A DNA stretch of 64,000 nucleotides from Batillaria attramentaria (taxonomy: Eukaryota; Mollusca; Gastropoda; Batillariidae), in the NCBI GenBank assembly GCA_018292915.2, contig JACVVK020000095.1:371001-435000 (forward strand). The letters run 5' to 3'. The notes beneath the pieces are model-generated. The model was not told the origin of the DNA. It searched no databases and worked only from the letters and a program-made list of their open reading frames with translations. The position numbers were made by a program, and so were the translations under genes. Below are positions 12,066 to 24,620 of the stretch, in pieces (position 1 is the first letter of the stretch; each line of letters opens with the position of its first letter).

Positions 12066-15000
12066 GCGCAAGCACAAACGAACGCAAATGCATATACCCC
12101 CCCCTCCCCTTTTTATTTTTTTTCCGAACCCTGTGGATCGCCCCCCCCCCCTCCCCCCGCAGATGTCAAGCCCCCTCCAAACATTTTGCCCCTGTTACAT
12201 GGTCGAGGAATGGTTGCACTGATGTTTCGTGAACTGCAAAAGTACTTCAACTTGCCTTCCGACCAAGCCAAGAAGTTAACCAGGTCTCTCGCTCTCTCCC
12301 CCCTCCCTCCCTCTCTAACAACATAAGTATCACCACCACCACCATCATATCGCCACATCAAAGACCGAAGTCTTTGGCCACATTGCTCCCTGCATTGCAG
12401 CTCTTATCTCTTTCACAAAGATTGTACCAATTTCTAGATCTAAAAGGACCCGCAACGAAATAAGAAATCTTTTGTAAGTATACTCATCTGCGGTAAACTA
12501 TCTTTAATCGTCAGTTCATCAAAAACAAGCCCCCCCCCCCCCTTCCAGTTTCCATTTTCAGTCTTTGGGTATCATCTCATGGAATAAAAATGAAATTAAA
12601 AAATCGTCTGTTTCGTCTTCACCTCGCAGTGCAAATCCGGGTGTTGTTTCCAAGGGAAGCCACTCTCATCACATGGATTTCATCTTAAGCGGTAGTCTTT
12701 TCCATTTGGGAACCAGAACAGGGGTGACGTAATCCGAGGTTTTCCCTTATCCGAGGTGACGCTAAGCGAGGAATTCTAAATGGTACAAAGAAGGCTTTTG
12801 GCCGGGACCAGCAACCTGATTGATCTTATCAGAGGTGTGACCTTAAACGGTAGTGACGTTAAGCGAGGAGTACTGTATATGATTCAAATCAGGGTGGTGC
12901 ATGAGCATAAGAAGGAGTGTCGCTCTGACTAGTGACTACTAGTATTCATTTGTGGGGGTCCCCTCGTGTTCACGTTCAGTTCGTGTACATCGGGTGTCTG
13001 TTCGTGTCTGCACGATTGCATGACCTTACCAGGCAACAGACAACTGCCCCACAGATCTCCTTCCCTGAGAGGAATCGTTTATTTCCATCAACATTTATAC
13101 AATTTTGGCATAAGATAGCCTTTTAGGCGCTTGGAGAACTCCTAAAATTTCACTGAAAATTTCCCAATGGTTTATGAGGTATTTGAAGTTAAACACCACT
13201 GGGTCCTTGAGGACCCAGTTAGTGCGGTAAAGGTTGAAACAAGTTTACACCCCCAGCATATGGTTATTTACGTATTTCCCATTTCAGTTCTTATGTATGG
13301 GATCAGGGCTTTTACAACGAGGCTGATATGTCCTCGTCACTGAGACTTCCAACATATTTCGCTAAGAGGGTAAGTATGATTTGATATTTAAGTTCTGCCC
13401 CATCACTTCAACGTTGAAGTTTGGAGAGCGTAGGTCAGCTCTAAACTTGACAAAGGGTTTAGGACGAATGGAGGTTTGTTATCCTTACCATATTCAAATT
13501 CAAATTCATTTCATTTATTATCCCAATTTGGGCAATTTGTTTTTAAAACAGCAGCATTAAACACATAAACACACATCACAGACTAAAAAAAAAACAAACA
13601 TGAGATGCCCCATCCTACTTACTTACTTAGGCCCTTGGCTCCACGTGGAGCATAGGCCATCGACAACCCTTCGCCATCGCACTCTGTTCTGGGCTAGTCT
13701 TGCCACTCCAGTCCAGTTGGTCCCCTGCTTACATAGCTCTGCCTCAGTGTCCCGCCTCCAGCTGTTGCGAGGCCGGCCTCTCTTCCTTTTCCCCTGCGGG
13801 TTCCATGTCAGGGCTTGGCGTGTGGTGCTGGATGCTGGCTTCCTGAGGGTGTGTCCAATCCAGCCCCACTTCCTCCGCAGGATCTGCTTGGCCACTGGTT
13901 CCTGCCCCGCTCGCTCCCACAGCTCTTCATTCCGGATCTTCTCTGGCCATCGGATGTTGAAGATGCGCCTCAGACAGGTGTTGAGAAATGTCTGGATCTT
14001 CTGCTGCATCGTCTTCGTTGTCCTCCATGTTTCGCATCCGTAGAGCAGAACTGACTTCACGTTGGAGTTGAAGATGCGAAGTTTGGTTCTTATGCTGACA
14101 ACTTTGGATGCCCAGACGTTCTTCAGCATGACCATTGCTGCCCTTGCCTTGCCGATTCTGGCTGTGACGTCTCGGTCTGTGCCTCCCTGTCCATCAACCA
14201 CACTCCCCAGGTAGACAAAAGACTCCACCTCCCTGATGGGCTCTCCACCGACTGTGACTGGTGTGTTGGCAGTGGTGTTGATCTTCATCAGCTCGGTTTT
14301 CTTCCTGTTGATCTTGAGCCCTGTTCCGGCTGATGTGGCTTCCAGGCACGTAGTCTTGTCCTGCATCTGGCTGTGGCTGTGAGACAGGAGCGCCAGGTCG
14401 TCCGCGAAGTCGAGGTCATCCAGCTGCGTCCAGAGTGTCCACTGTATCCCGTTTTTCCTGCCTGCTGTAGTGGTCTTCATGATCCAGTCGATGACCAGGA
14501 GGAAGAGAAACGGGGACAACAGGCATCCCTGGCGGACTCCGGTCTTCACCTCGAAGCTTTCTGACAACTGGCCGGCATGGGCAATCCTGCAGCTCATGTT
14601 TTGGTAGGTGCACTGGATCAGGGAGATGATCTTCCCGGGAACTCCATAGTGCCTTAGCAGCTTCCACAGCGCCTCTCTGTCTACACTGTCGAATGCCTTC
14701 TCATAGTCTATGAAGCTGATGTAGAGGGGGGAGTTCCACTCCAGTGACTGCTCCACAATGATGCGTAGGCTGGCAATCTGGTCAGCGCAGGACCTGTTCC
14801 TGCGAAAGCCTGCCTGCTGGTCTCGGAGCATGGGGTCGACTGCCTCTCTCATCCTCTCCAGTAGAATTCTGTTGAGAACCTTGCCTGGCACTGACAGGAG
14901 CATGATCCCTCGGTAGTTGCTGCAGTCCCTGAGGTCCCCTTTCTTTGGCAGCTTGATGACGATCCCTTCTTTCCACTGGGCTGGCACCTCTTCCTTCTCC

Positions 15001-18000
15001 CAGATCTTGCTGAACAGGCTGTGCAGCATGTTGACGGCTGTCTCTGTGTCTGCTTTAATGGCTTCTGCTGGTATCTCGTCCGGCCCTGCAGCTTTCCCAT
15101 TTCTCAGTGTCATGATGGCTTTCCTGATCTCCGCCTTAGAGGGCTTGTCGCAGTTGATGGGTAGTTCTGTCTCAGCTGGTGGGATGTCTGGTGGTGTTTC
15201 AGGGATGGGGCGATTTAACAGCTCCCTGAAGTGTTCTGCCCATCGCTTCAGCTGTTCCTCAGTTGTTGTCAGTGGGTGCCCGTTCTTGTCCTTCACTGGT
15301 TTGTCTGTCTGCTGAAATTTGCCCGCGAGCTTCTTGGTCACCTGGTACAGGTCTTTTAGATTCCCTTGTCGGGCTGCTTCCTCTGCTTGACTGGCCAGGT
15401 TGTCGATGTAGTCCCTCTTGTCCTTCCTGGTGCTCCTCTTCACTTCTCTGTCAGCTGCTGTGTATTCTTCCTGTGCCTTTGCCTTAGCTCTTCTTGTTCG
15501 GCTCGTGTTCAGTGCAGTTTTCTTCTCTTTCCTAACTTCCAGCTTCTGGATGGCATCAGCAGAGATCCATTCCTTATGTTGGGTCTTTCTCTTGCCAAGG
15601 ACCTCTTCGCATGTGTCGTGCCAGAGTTTCTTGCTGTGTTCCCACTGTGTCTCGATGTCCATTTCACTGTCTTCTATCAGGTCTTGCAGTGGCTGGAACC
15701 TGTTGGAGAGGCTGATCCGGAATGCTGCTTGTGTGTCTGTGTTCCTGAGAAGTCCAACGTTGTACCTGGTCCGTGTGCTGTTGGCGTTGGTGTGCCTCTT
15801 AAGCCGAAGTCTCAATGTTGTTGCAAGAAGGTGGTGGTCTGATGATACATCGGCACCCCTCATCACGCGCACATCCCGCCACGATCTCCTGAACTTCCGG
15901 CTGATGCAGATGTGATCAATCTGGTTCTCCGTGACATGGTCCGGCGATCTCCATGTGGCCTTGTGGATGCGCTTGTGTGGGAAGATGCTGCCTCCTATCA
16001 CTAGCTGGTTCAGGGCACAAAAGTCTGCAAAGCGCTCGCCATTTTCGTTCATCTGTCCCAGTCCGTGTGTTCCCATGGTGTCCTCATAACCTGTGTTGTC
16101 TGATCCAATCTTGGCGTTGAAGTCTCCCATCAGTATGGTCATGTCCTTGGCTCCTCCTCTATCTATCACTGTCTGCAGTTGTTGGTAGAAGTCATCTTTT
16201 TTCTCCTCTTCCGCATCATTGGTGGGCGCGTAGCACTGGATGATGTTCAGCTTGATGTCTTTTTTCTTGGTGATGAATTTGGCTGTGATGATGCGGGAGT
16301 TGACAGGTTCCCAGCCGATGAGTGCCCGCTGTGCCTCCGGTGCCAGCATCAGGGCCACACCCTCAGTGTGGGGGGCTCCATCCTCTGTGTGTCCAGAGTA
16401 CAGCAATTGCTCTCCCGATGAAAATCTCAGCTGTCCTGTCTGTAGCCACCTTGTCTCACTCAGTCCCAGTTTTCCTATCTTGTAGTTCTTCATCTCTCTT
16501 GCTACTTGTATGGTCCTTCCTACTTCATACATTGTCCTGATGTTCCATGTGGCTACTCTCGTTGTTGTCCTGGGTGTTAGAAGGGGGGTCGGCCTTGCAG
16601 CTTCCTTTCGGCTTTCACTGCAATGCGTCATAGGTCTCCGGGATGGAGACCCTTCCTCGCCCAGGTGAATGTCTCGGTTTGTTGCTGTCGATGCTTCAGT
16701 AACTTAGTGTTTTTTACAGGTAGGGCTGTTAACCCTACGCAAACCCGTTTAGCCTCTTGGAGAGGTGGTCCACATTCGTCTGACCTCTACCCTTCGACCT
16801 GTCCAGCTTGGGTGACCCTGCCAGGAGCATGTGCTCCTGCTGGCATAGTTCTCTGGGTCATTGAGGTACACAAGCCACTACCCCACGACAAGGGTTGGAC
16901 CATGTAGGGATGCCCCATCCTATCCTTACCATATTCTATCCTTACCATAATTATTCTATCCTTACCAAAAACGAACTGCACAGAAACACAACAACCTCCA
17001 GAAATACCACAGCGAGACCAAGTAATTCCACAACCAACAACCGTACTAAAACAAACAAGGCTGTTGTGGTGATATAGGCAGGTTGTTCTGTATGTGGCGA
17101 CTAGTATGAGAGTGGTGTTGACATTCGGCACGCAGGCCCACCGCCGTGTGGACATGCCAAGCTAGTGCTCATGGACTAGCGTTATGCGTAAATAGTTCCA
17201 ATGTCTTCTGTGAAGCTTGGTGAGGGATAAAGACCAAGGTAGTAAACCCTGACAGACAATCCACCACTTGGTGAGGGATAAAGACCAAGGCAGTGAACCC
17301 TGACAGACAATCCGCCACTTGGTGAGGGATAAAGACCAACTCACCAAGGGAGTAAACCCTGACAGACAATCCGCCACTTGGTGAGGGATAAAGACCAAGG
17401 TAGTAAACCCTGACAGACAATCCGCCACTTGGTGAGGGATAAAGACCAAGGTAGTAAACCCTGACAGACAATCCGCCACTTGGTGAGGGATAAAGACCAA
17501 GGTAGTAAACCCTGACAGACAATCCGCCACTTGATGAGGAATAAAGACCAAGGCAGTAAACCCTGACAGACAATCCGCCACTTGGTGAGAGACAATCCGC
17601 CACTTGGTGAGAGACAATCCGCCACTTGATGAGGGGTTAGGGTTAGCGCCAACATTTCAGCGCCACCAATTCAGCGCGACGACTTTTCAGCGCCGTACAT
17701 TTCAGCGCCGTACATTTCAGCGCCAAACGATTAGAGAGAGAGAGAGAGAGAGAGAGAGAACTAGCTAAACACATAAACTAGCTAATCACATTTTTTTAAC
17801 AAGTTAAACTTTAATGACAAATTATCTAAAACCCATGGTGTCCATTAAAATCACTAAAATCCAAATGGGTCGTTTGGTGTCTCTCCATTGTAAAACATGC
17901 CTAGTTGCCCAGTTTTCCCTTTATATGAACTTTATTTTAGACACTCTTTCAAAAGGCGCTATTCAGGGTCTTGTTATCATATTAAGCGCACAAATTATGC

Positions 18001-18076
18001 AGTTTTAGTGAAGCGATTTTTGGACCTTCCAGTAATATCACTTGAGGTGAAGTGTTGTAGTGATTAGTAGGCCATG

Positions 18077-18132
<56 letters not shown>

Positions 18133-21100
18133 AGGGCCATGCGGACGAAGGCATGTTTTTCCTCGGAGCCACTGGTACCGGCTTAGAGTTCCACGCTCAC
18201 AATGATGCAAGAAACGGGGTGGTGTTTGGCATGAAGCGATGGTTCTTGTACCCAGCCAACAGATACCCGCCTGGAGGTAAGCGTAGAATTATGTCTGACA
18301 TAACGTGTAGTTTACCAACATCAGAATAAACGTATCGGTGTAAGCATAGTGCACACTTTTAATGTCAGCAAAAACAGTCTGTAGTTGGCAGATTGTCGCG
18401 GTCTGTGTCGTCCGTGTCTGTGCATTTCCTATCTCTAACAGACCAAATCGATGTCAGATTGACTGTGACGTATGTCTAGATTATAATATGCGTGGGAGTT
18501 CCAGCAGTGTTAAGATATTCCATTTCCTGTATCAAAGATCTTAATTACTGTTTGTTGGAACACTTGCAGTTAGGAGACTGGCACATGAATCCAACTGCTG
18601 CAATATTCTGTCTTCTTTCAGGGATGGATATAAACTCGATGGAATGGTATGAACATATCTACCTAAGCCAGAAGCTTACTGAGGAAGACAAACCCCTAGA
18701 GTGTGTTCAAGAAGCAGGCGAGATTATCTACATAGTAAGCTGAGAAATCTATTTTGCAGATCTCGGCACTTTTCAAGCAAAAACAAAAGTGTACATTTTC
18801 TACTAATGTCGTCCGTTGCCTTGGTAACCAAAGTCAGCCCTGATAGTTATGGGCCATTTCAGAGCAATTTTTCAGCTCCTAGAATAAATACTGAGATCCT
18901 ATTTTACCAAATCACGACTCAAAAGTTCAAAAGTTCAACCGACGACAGGGGCGGTCGGTAGTCTCAGGAACTACAAATACCAGAGCTACCAAACCTTTAA
19001 AGATTTAGACAGTCAATAGACTTTTTAAGAGATATCTTTTTCCTGGTGGAGATGAAGGTCAAACGGATACAACATTTCAACTGAAAACATTTTCTCAAGT
19101 AGTACAAAAGTAAGGGCCACCGAATCTGGCATGATGCTAGACAGTGGTAACAAAGATCTTGGAAACAAGGTCTTTGGTGGTAAGGGCTTTTTGAACATGC
19201 CCTTTTGAATGACCTTGCCCCGGGGTCAAGTTCATAGGGGTAACTAACAATGGCAATTCCAGATTGACATTTTCTCCGGAACGACAAACACCAGAAGTAC
19301 CAAACCTTACAACTTGATAGACAAACACCAGATGTACCAAACCTTACAACATGATAGACAAACACCACAAGTACCAAACACTACATGATAGACAAAGACC
19401 ACAAGTACCAAACCTTACAACATGATAGACAAACACCAGAACACCCACCAAACCTTACAACATGATAGACAAACACCACAAGTACCAAACCTTACAACAT
19501 GATAGACAAACACCACAAGTACCAAACCTTACAACATGATAGACAGTCATAACAACTTCTCAGATATTTCCTTCTCAGTGACCTCTGTTGGGTTGGGGGG
19601 GGGGGGGGGTCAACATCACATGGCTAGAATGCAAAATGTGAAACTACTTGCATTTTCTCTACTATTACAGAAGCCACGGGTTGAGTCTTGCGGGGTTTTG
19701 TTTACTGGAGTCCCGATTTAAAGCCATACAGGGACGGAACCAGAGGAGAGAGAGAGAGAGAGAGTTATTCATGACACGCGTAATGGTGGGCAGGACGTCA
19801 TCAAAACATTCATGATAATTATAGTCATGGCGTGGGGACAGGATCAACTTCACACGTTTTTGGAACAGTGCTGTTTTTTAACGTCAGCACAGGGCTCTGG
19901 CTCGGACACTGAAATTGTACTACCACCAAATAGGGCGTGTCACTGAATGAGAATGTTGATGATACATTATCAATCTGCTGGTGATGATGATGTTTCAGCC
20001 GGAGGGGTACTGGCACGCCGTCATCAATATCGGGGACACCATCGGCATGACGCTTTTAGCAGGCAAGCCTGTCACGGTCTTGCAGAAATTACGCGAGCGA
20101 GGTACGTATTTTCAAACTTTACATTATTCGGCTGAATTGTACGTTTCCCTTTTCTCTCGATAGATCTGGTTTACTTTTTACTCAACTTGCTTTGTAAGAA
20201 TGGAATAATATATAATATTAACCGTCAGTTGTCAGTGTGTAGGTGTCACTATAGCCATGTATATGTCCTTTGTAAGAATGGAATAATATATAATATTAAC
20301 CGTCAGTTGTCAGTGTGTAGGTGTCACTATAGCCATGTATATGTCCTTTGTAAGAATGGAATAATATATAATATTAACCGTCAGTTGTCAGTGTGTAGGT
20401 GTCACTATAGCCATGTATATGTCCTTTGTAAGAATGGAATAATATATAATATTAACCGTCAGTTGTCAGTGTGTAGGTGTCACTATAGCCATGTATATGT
20501 CCTTTGTAAGAATGGAATAATATATAATATTAACCGTCAGTTGTCAGTGTGTAGGTGTCACTATAGCCATGTATATGTCCTTTGTAAGAATGGAATAATA
20601 TATAATATTAACCGTCAGTTGTCAGTGTGTAGGTGTCACTATAGCCATGTATATGTCCTTTGTAAGAATGGAATAATATATAATATTAACCGTCAGTTGT
20701 CAGTGTGTAGGTGTCACTATAGCCATGTATATGTCCTTTGTAAGAATGGAATAATATATAATATTAACCGTCAGTTGTCAGTGTGTAGGTGTCACTATAG
20801 CCATGTATATGTCGGTGTCTGTGGTAAAGTTTAGAAGAGAAACTTTCTCAGAAACTACAAACAGAAAGATTACACTTGGCACAATGGTAGTTGATAACAA
20901 GGACTCTGCAAAATATCAAATCACCCGGTTCCAAAAGGTTCCAAAAGGGTTTTTTTTCAGCAACCACAAACACCAGCAGGGACACGCACTTGTTACACTG
21001 AAAGATACATGTAGTATGACGAGACTTGATATATACGTTTTGTGTGACCTTGCCCTTTTCCCAGGGCCGGAGTCACAGGGTTTTGGCAAACGTTCCAGTA

Positions 21101-24100
21101 TTCATGATGCTGGTAGACCAGACTCAAAACTTATACGTGGTACAAGATATTTCCTATACATGGTATAAAGATATTTCCTATACATGGTATAAAGATATTT
21201 CCTATACATGGTATAAAGATATTTCCTATACATGGTATAAAGATATTTCATACACATGGTATAAAGATATTTCATATATATACGTGGTATAAAGATATTT
21301 CATTTACATCGTATAAAGGTATTTCATATACATGGTATGAAGATATTTCATATATACATGGTATAAAGATATTTCATATACATGGTATAAAGATATTTCA
21401 TATACATGGTATAAAGATATTTCATATACATGGTATAAAGATATTTCAGTCATGACTTTCATGGTCTTGTGGTCACGGTCATAGTGTGCAGGTTAAAGTT
21501 TCTTGAAATTGACTGTGTTTTTGTTGAGCACTGGCTTTCTCATAGAAAACACCAAATTTGGCACAGTATATAACAGCGCCTTTCAGATGTTACACAGTGA
21601 CCTGTGTGACACTTATCCCCTATGTAGTTAATTGCATGAATCGCACGACTTTGCTCGATGATCGCAGGACCAGCTGTGCTGGCCGAGGCGTGAACTCTCT
21701 AACATAATTACTGTCCAGCTAATTGTGCGACTTTGTTTGATAAGCACAATGACTTTTCAGCTAACTGCACGACTTTGTTGGATAACTACAATTACTGTCC
21801 AGATGATTGTTAGGCCAATAAAGGTGGATGCCACAGCCGTTTGGAGGCACACATAAAAAAGAGATTGGCACCACTATTCTACTGAAAAGGACATTGTCTT
21901 CCAATTTTCTACAATTGTCAAGCGCCTGTGTACGTTTGTGTGTTGCAACACAAATTTTATTACCGAAAATACAAAGATGAAGAAATTCTGAAGAAGGTTT
22001 CAAAACTGTTGCTTAACCCATTCGCCACCACGATCCCATATATGGGATCAGAAGATTTTCCACGAAAAGTCAACTTTTGGACAAAAACTTCCAAAATTAC
22101 TGTTAGATATGTTCATTTCAGACTAAAAGCAACCTATCCTAGGAATTTTGTTCGAAAAAAATTTTGGGGTCTAATGGGTTAAGACCGTCTTCCTCACGAC
22201 TGCCTTGCAGACTGGGATCGAGATGACGAGATACAGAAAAAGAAACAAAGTGGTACGGATCTGACTAAAGGAGACTTGAAGGCGACCTACAGCAGCATGA
22301 GGAAACTCCACAGAATTTTCCCAGGTTCGTCTTCTTTCTCTGATGTTTTCCTTGTATACTCAATGGAATCTGTGAAAACAGATAAAAAAAAATTCGGAAG
22401 AGTTTCAACTTCACTTGCATCGGGTAGCAAAAATTTGTTAAAGTGTCTTGTGCAGTTTCTTTTACATTCTGTCCGTTGAGAATTTTGTAAAAATTAAATA
22501 AAGAAAAATCAGCTCTTATCTTCAGCTGCATTGAGCTTGCATAGAACATTCCGCTGTGTGGTGCTTAGATACATGGACGGTATTGACGACATCTTGCAGT
22601 CGGCTTAGGGTTAGTTATGGCTAACCTATGAGTGATCGGGGAAGTCACATCCTCGATTACAGGAGAGGGGCAGCATGACTAACCTAGGGTGTGCCTGCTT
22701 CCATATGCAGTATGGAAACCACAACAGACCATAATCTTGGTCATCGCTAGCAACATGCAGACATTATAGTGGATCGCTGTCCACTGCCTTTGCCCTGCAT
22801 CTTTGCGTAATTTTAGGCCAAACTGTGATGTCATTCAACAGTTATGACGTCATGTTGCACCCAATCAAACCCGCTGTTCCTAAAAAAAAAAACAACAACA
22901 CACAACCCAGTGGATCCGAAAATAAGGCAACTTGAATTCAACATTTTAATGGCCTCATACTTTGAAATGAAATCATCAAAGTCAAATCTAATTTGACCAA
23001 AGTATACGGCAAGTCCTTTATTTCAAGTTGCGTAGTAGCCAAGTCTACAGATCTTCAAATTTGGAGAGGGGAGCACAACTGAAAACACGACATTTTACAG
23101 TTACGTCTTTGACCGGCGAGCAAATGAAGAATAATTATCATTATTTCTTGTTACACACAATAAGCCAAAGATGTTGCTTTTCACCTGGTACCATGGATTC
23201 GTGAATCAATGAACAACTTGTAAGGAAACCTTCATGATAAAGTGATTACCCACATCTTCTGATCTAAGAATAGAACAACCAGCGAGTGTTATGTTCGAGG
23301 GATTTCTTGGTTATGTTTTGGCCAGATATAGCCACATAGCTCTGCGACGTAGTGACCGTGTTATACTGTAATAGCAACATCATCAAACAATCCAATCAGA
23401 TATGGGGAAGAAAATTAATGCAACCGATTATTGATTGTCCCGAATTTCCTGGCAGAACGGTATCTTTTCCTGTGATTTTTTTTCCAAACACGTGATCCTG
23501 TCTTCTTTGATTTTTTTTTCTGAGAAAATTTACATTAACTAACACATTCTCACGCACAACGGTTATCCCCAAAGTCTTCTGGTTCATGCATTGCAAGCAC
23601 CAAACGAAGGAAAAACAGCCTCCTGCTGCACAAACATGCAGGTCAATTTACGTTAGAGTATCGTAAAGAATCGTAACCATAGGGACACGACCTCCAATTC
23701 ATGGACCATCCACCCGACAATCTCCCCTCTGTCCCATACGACTACTGATATTTTGCTCCACAGAATGAGACGCTTGCAGGATGGAAGTTCACACGGGTCC
23801 TGGACTTGTATAAACTCATCATTTCAATGCTTAACGCTATACGTGACTAACAGCACCATCATTAACTGATAGTGTGAAGGAGGCGGCTGAAACGTGGCAG
23901 AAATAGTGGAGTTATAATTCCTAACGACGTGTATGATTTTGGTGACGTTACATGTACTCGTTGACGTTTTACAGCACCGGTGACACTAACTTCCATAGGT
24001 TTAAAGAACTCCTTCCTTTCGCTATTCTAGTGCACACGCAATTTCTTCACGCATGGTTTTAATTCAAAATGGTCGAATGCTGGTTATCCGAGGACGTGTT

Positions 24101-24310
24101 TCACCCCTACCAATAGTAATATCACCTTATAACGGAGAACTGAATCGTCAGATCAACTCGATATTTGGGGCCAAAGGTAACAAAATTTGCTTTAAAATCC
24201 GTTAAAACAGTTCACAGTTTTTGCAGTTCGTTCTCAATTATATCGGAAGACCCCTCGCACAGAGCTAGAGGATCTACACGTAAAAAAAACTAAAACAGTT
24301 TAAAGAAAGC

Positions 24311-24369
<59 letters not shown>

Positions 24370-24376
24370 GTACACA

Positions 24377-24441
<65 letters not shown>

Positions 24442-24475
24442 ATATATGTACACACACACACACACACGTATATAT

Positions 24476-24529
<54 letters not shown>

Positions 24530-24576
24530 ATATATGTACACACACACACACACACGTATATATGTACACACACACA

Positions 24577-24620
<44 letters not shown>

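Larger units (their letters stand above)
7927..12875 (-). mobile_element. Tigger/pogo-type DNA transposon carrying a transposase-OTU gene
   Basis: The element starts with CAGTACTCCTCGCTTAA at 7,927 and ends with its exact reverse complement at 12,859-12,875. It is flanked by TA on both sides, as expected for the Tc1/mariner-pogo superfamily. Total length is 4,949 bp, longer than typical Tigger elements (about 2-3 kb). The single gene inside runs on the minus strand. The subterminal motif TTGATCTTATCCGAGG occurs at 7,973, 8,035, 11,858, 11,920 and (one mismatch) 12,820, with an inverted relative at 8,005 and 11,890; these may be transposase-binding sites. The insertion lies antisense in intron 2 of the JmjC-TPR gene. 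Confidence 0.9.

Noticed and set aside
14416..16540. several 60-165-codon frames over the LINE
   Set aside because: They are other-frame shadows of the 1,002-codon LINE ORF.
17630..17650. telomeric TTAGGG repeat
   Set aside because: Only GGGTTAGGGTTAG (two units), next to a minisatellite; not enough for an interstitial telomere.
20187..20834. 215-codon repetitive frame as a secreted repeat protein
   Set aside because: It consists only of the intronic 78-bp tandem array, open because 78 is divisible by three. There is no signal peptide and no flanking exon.
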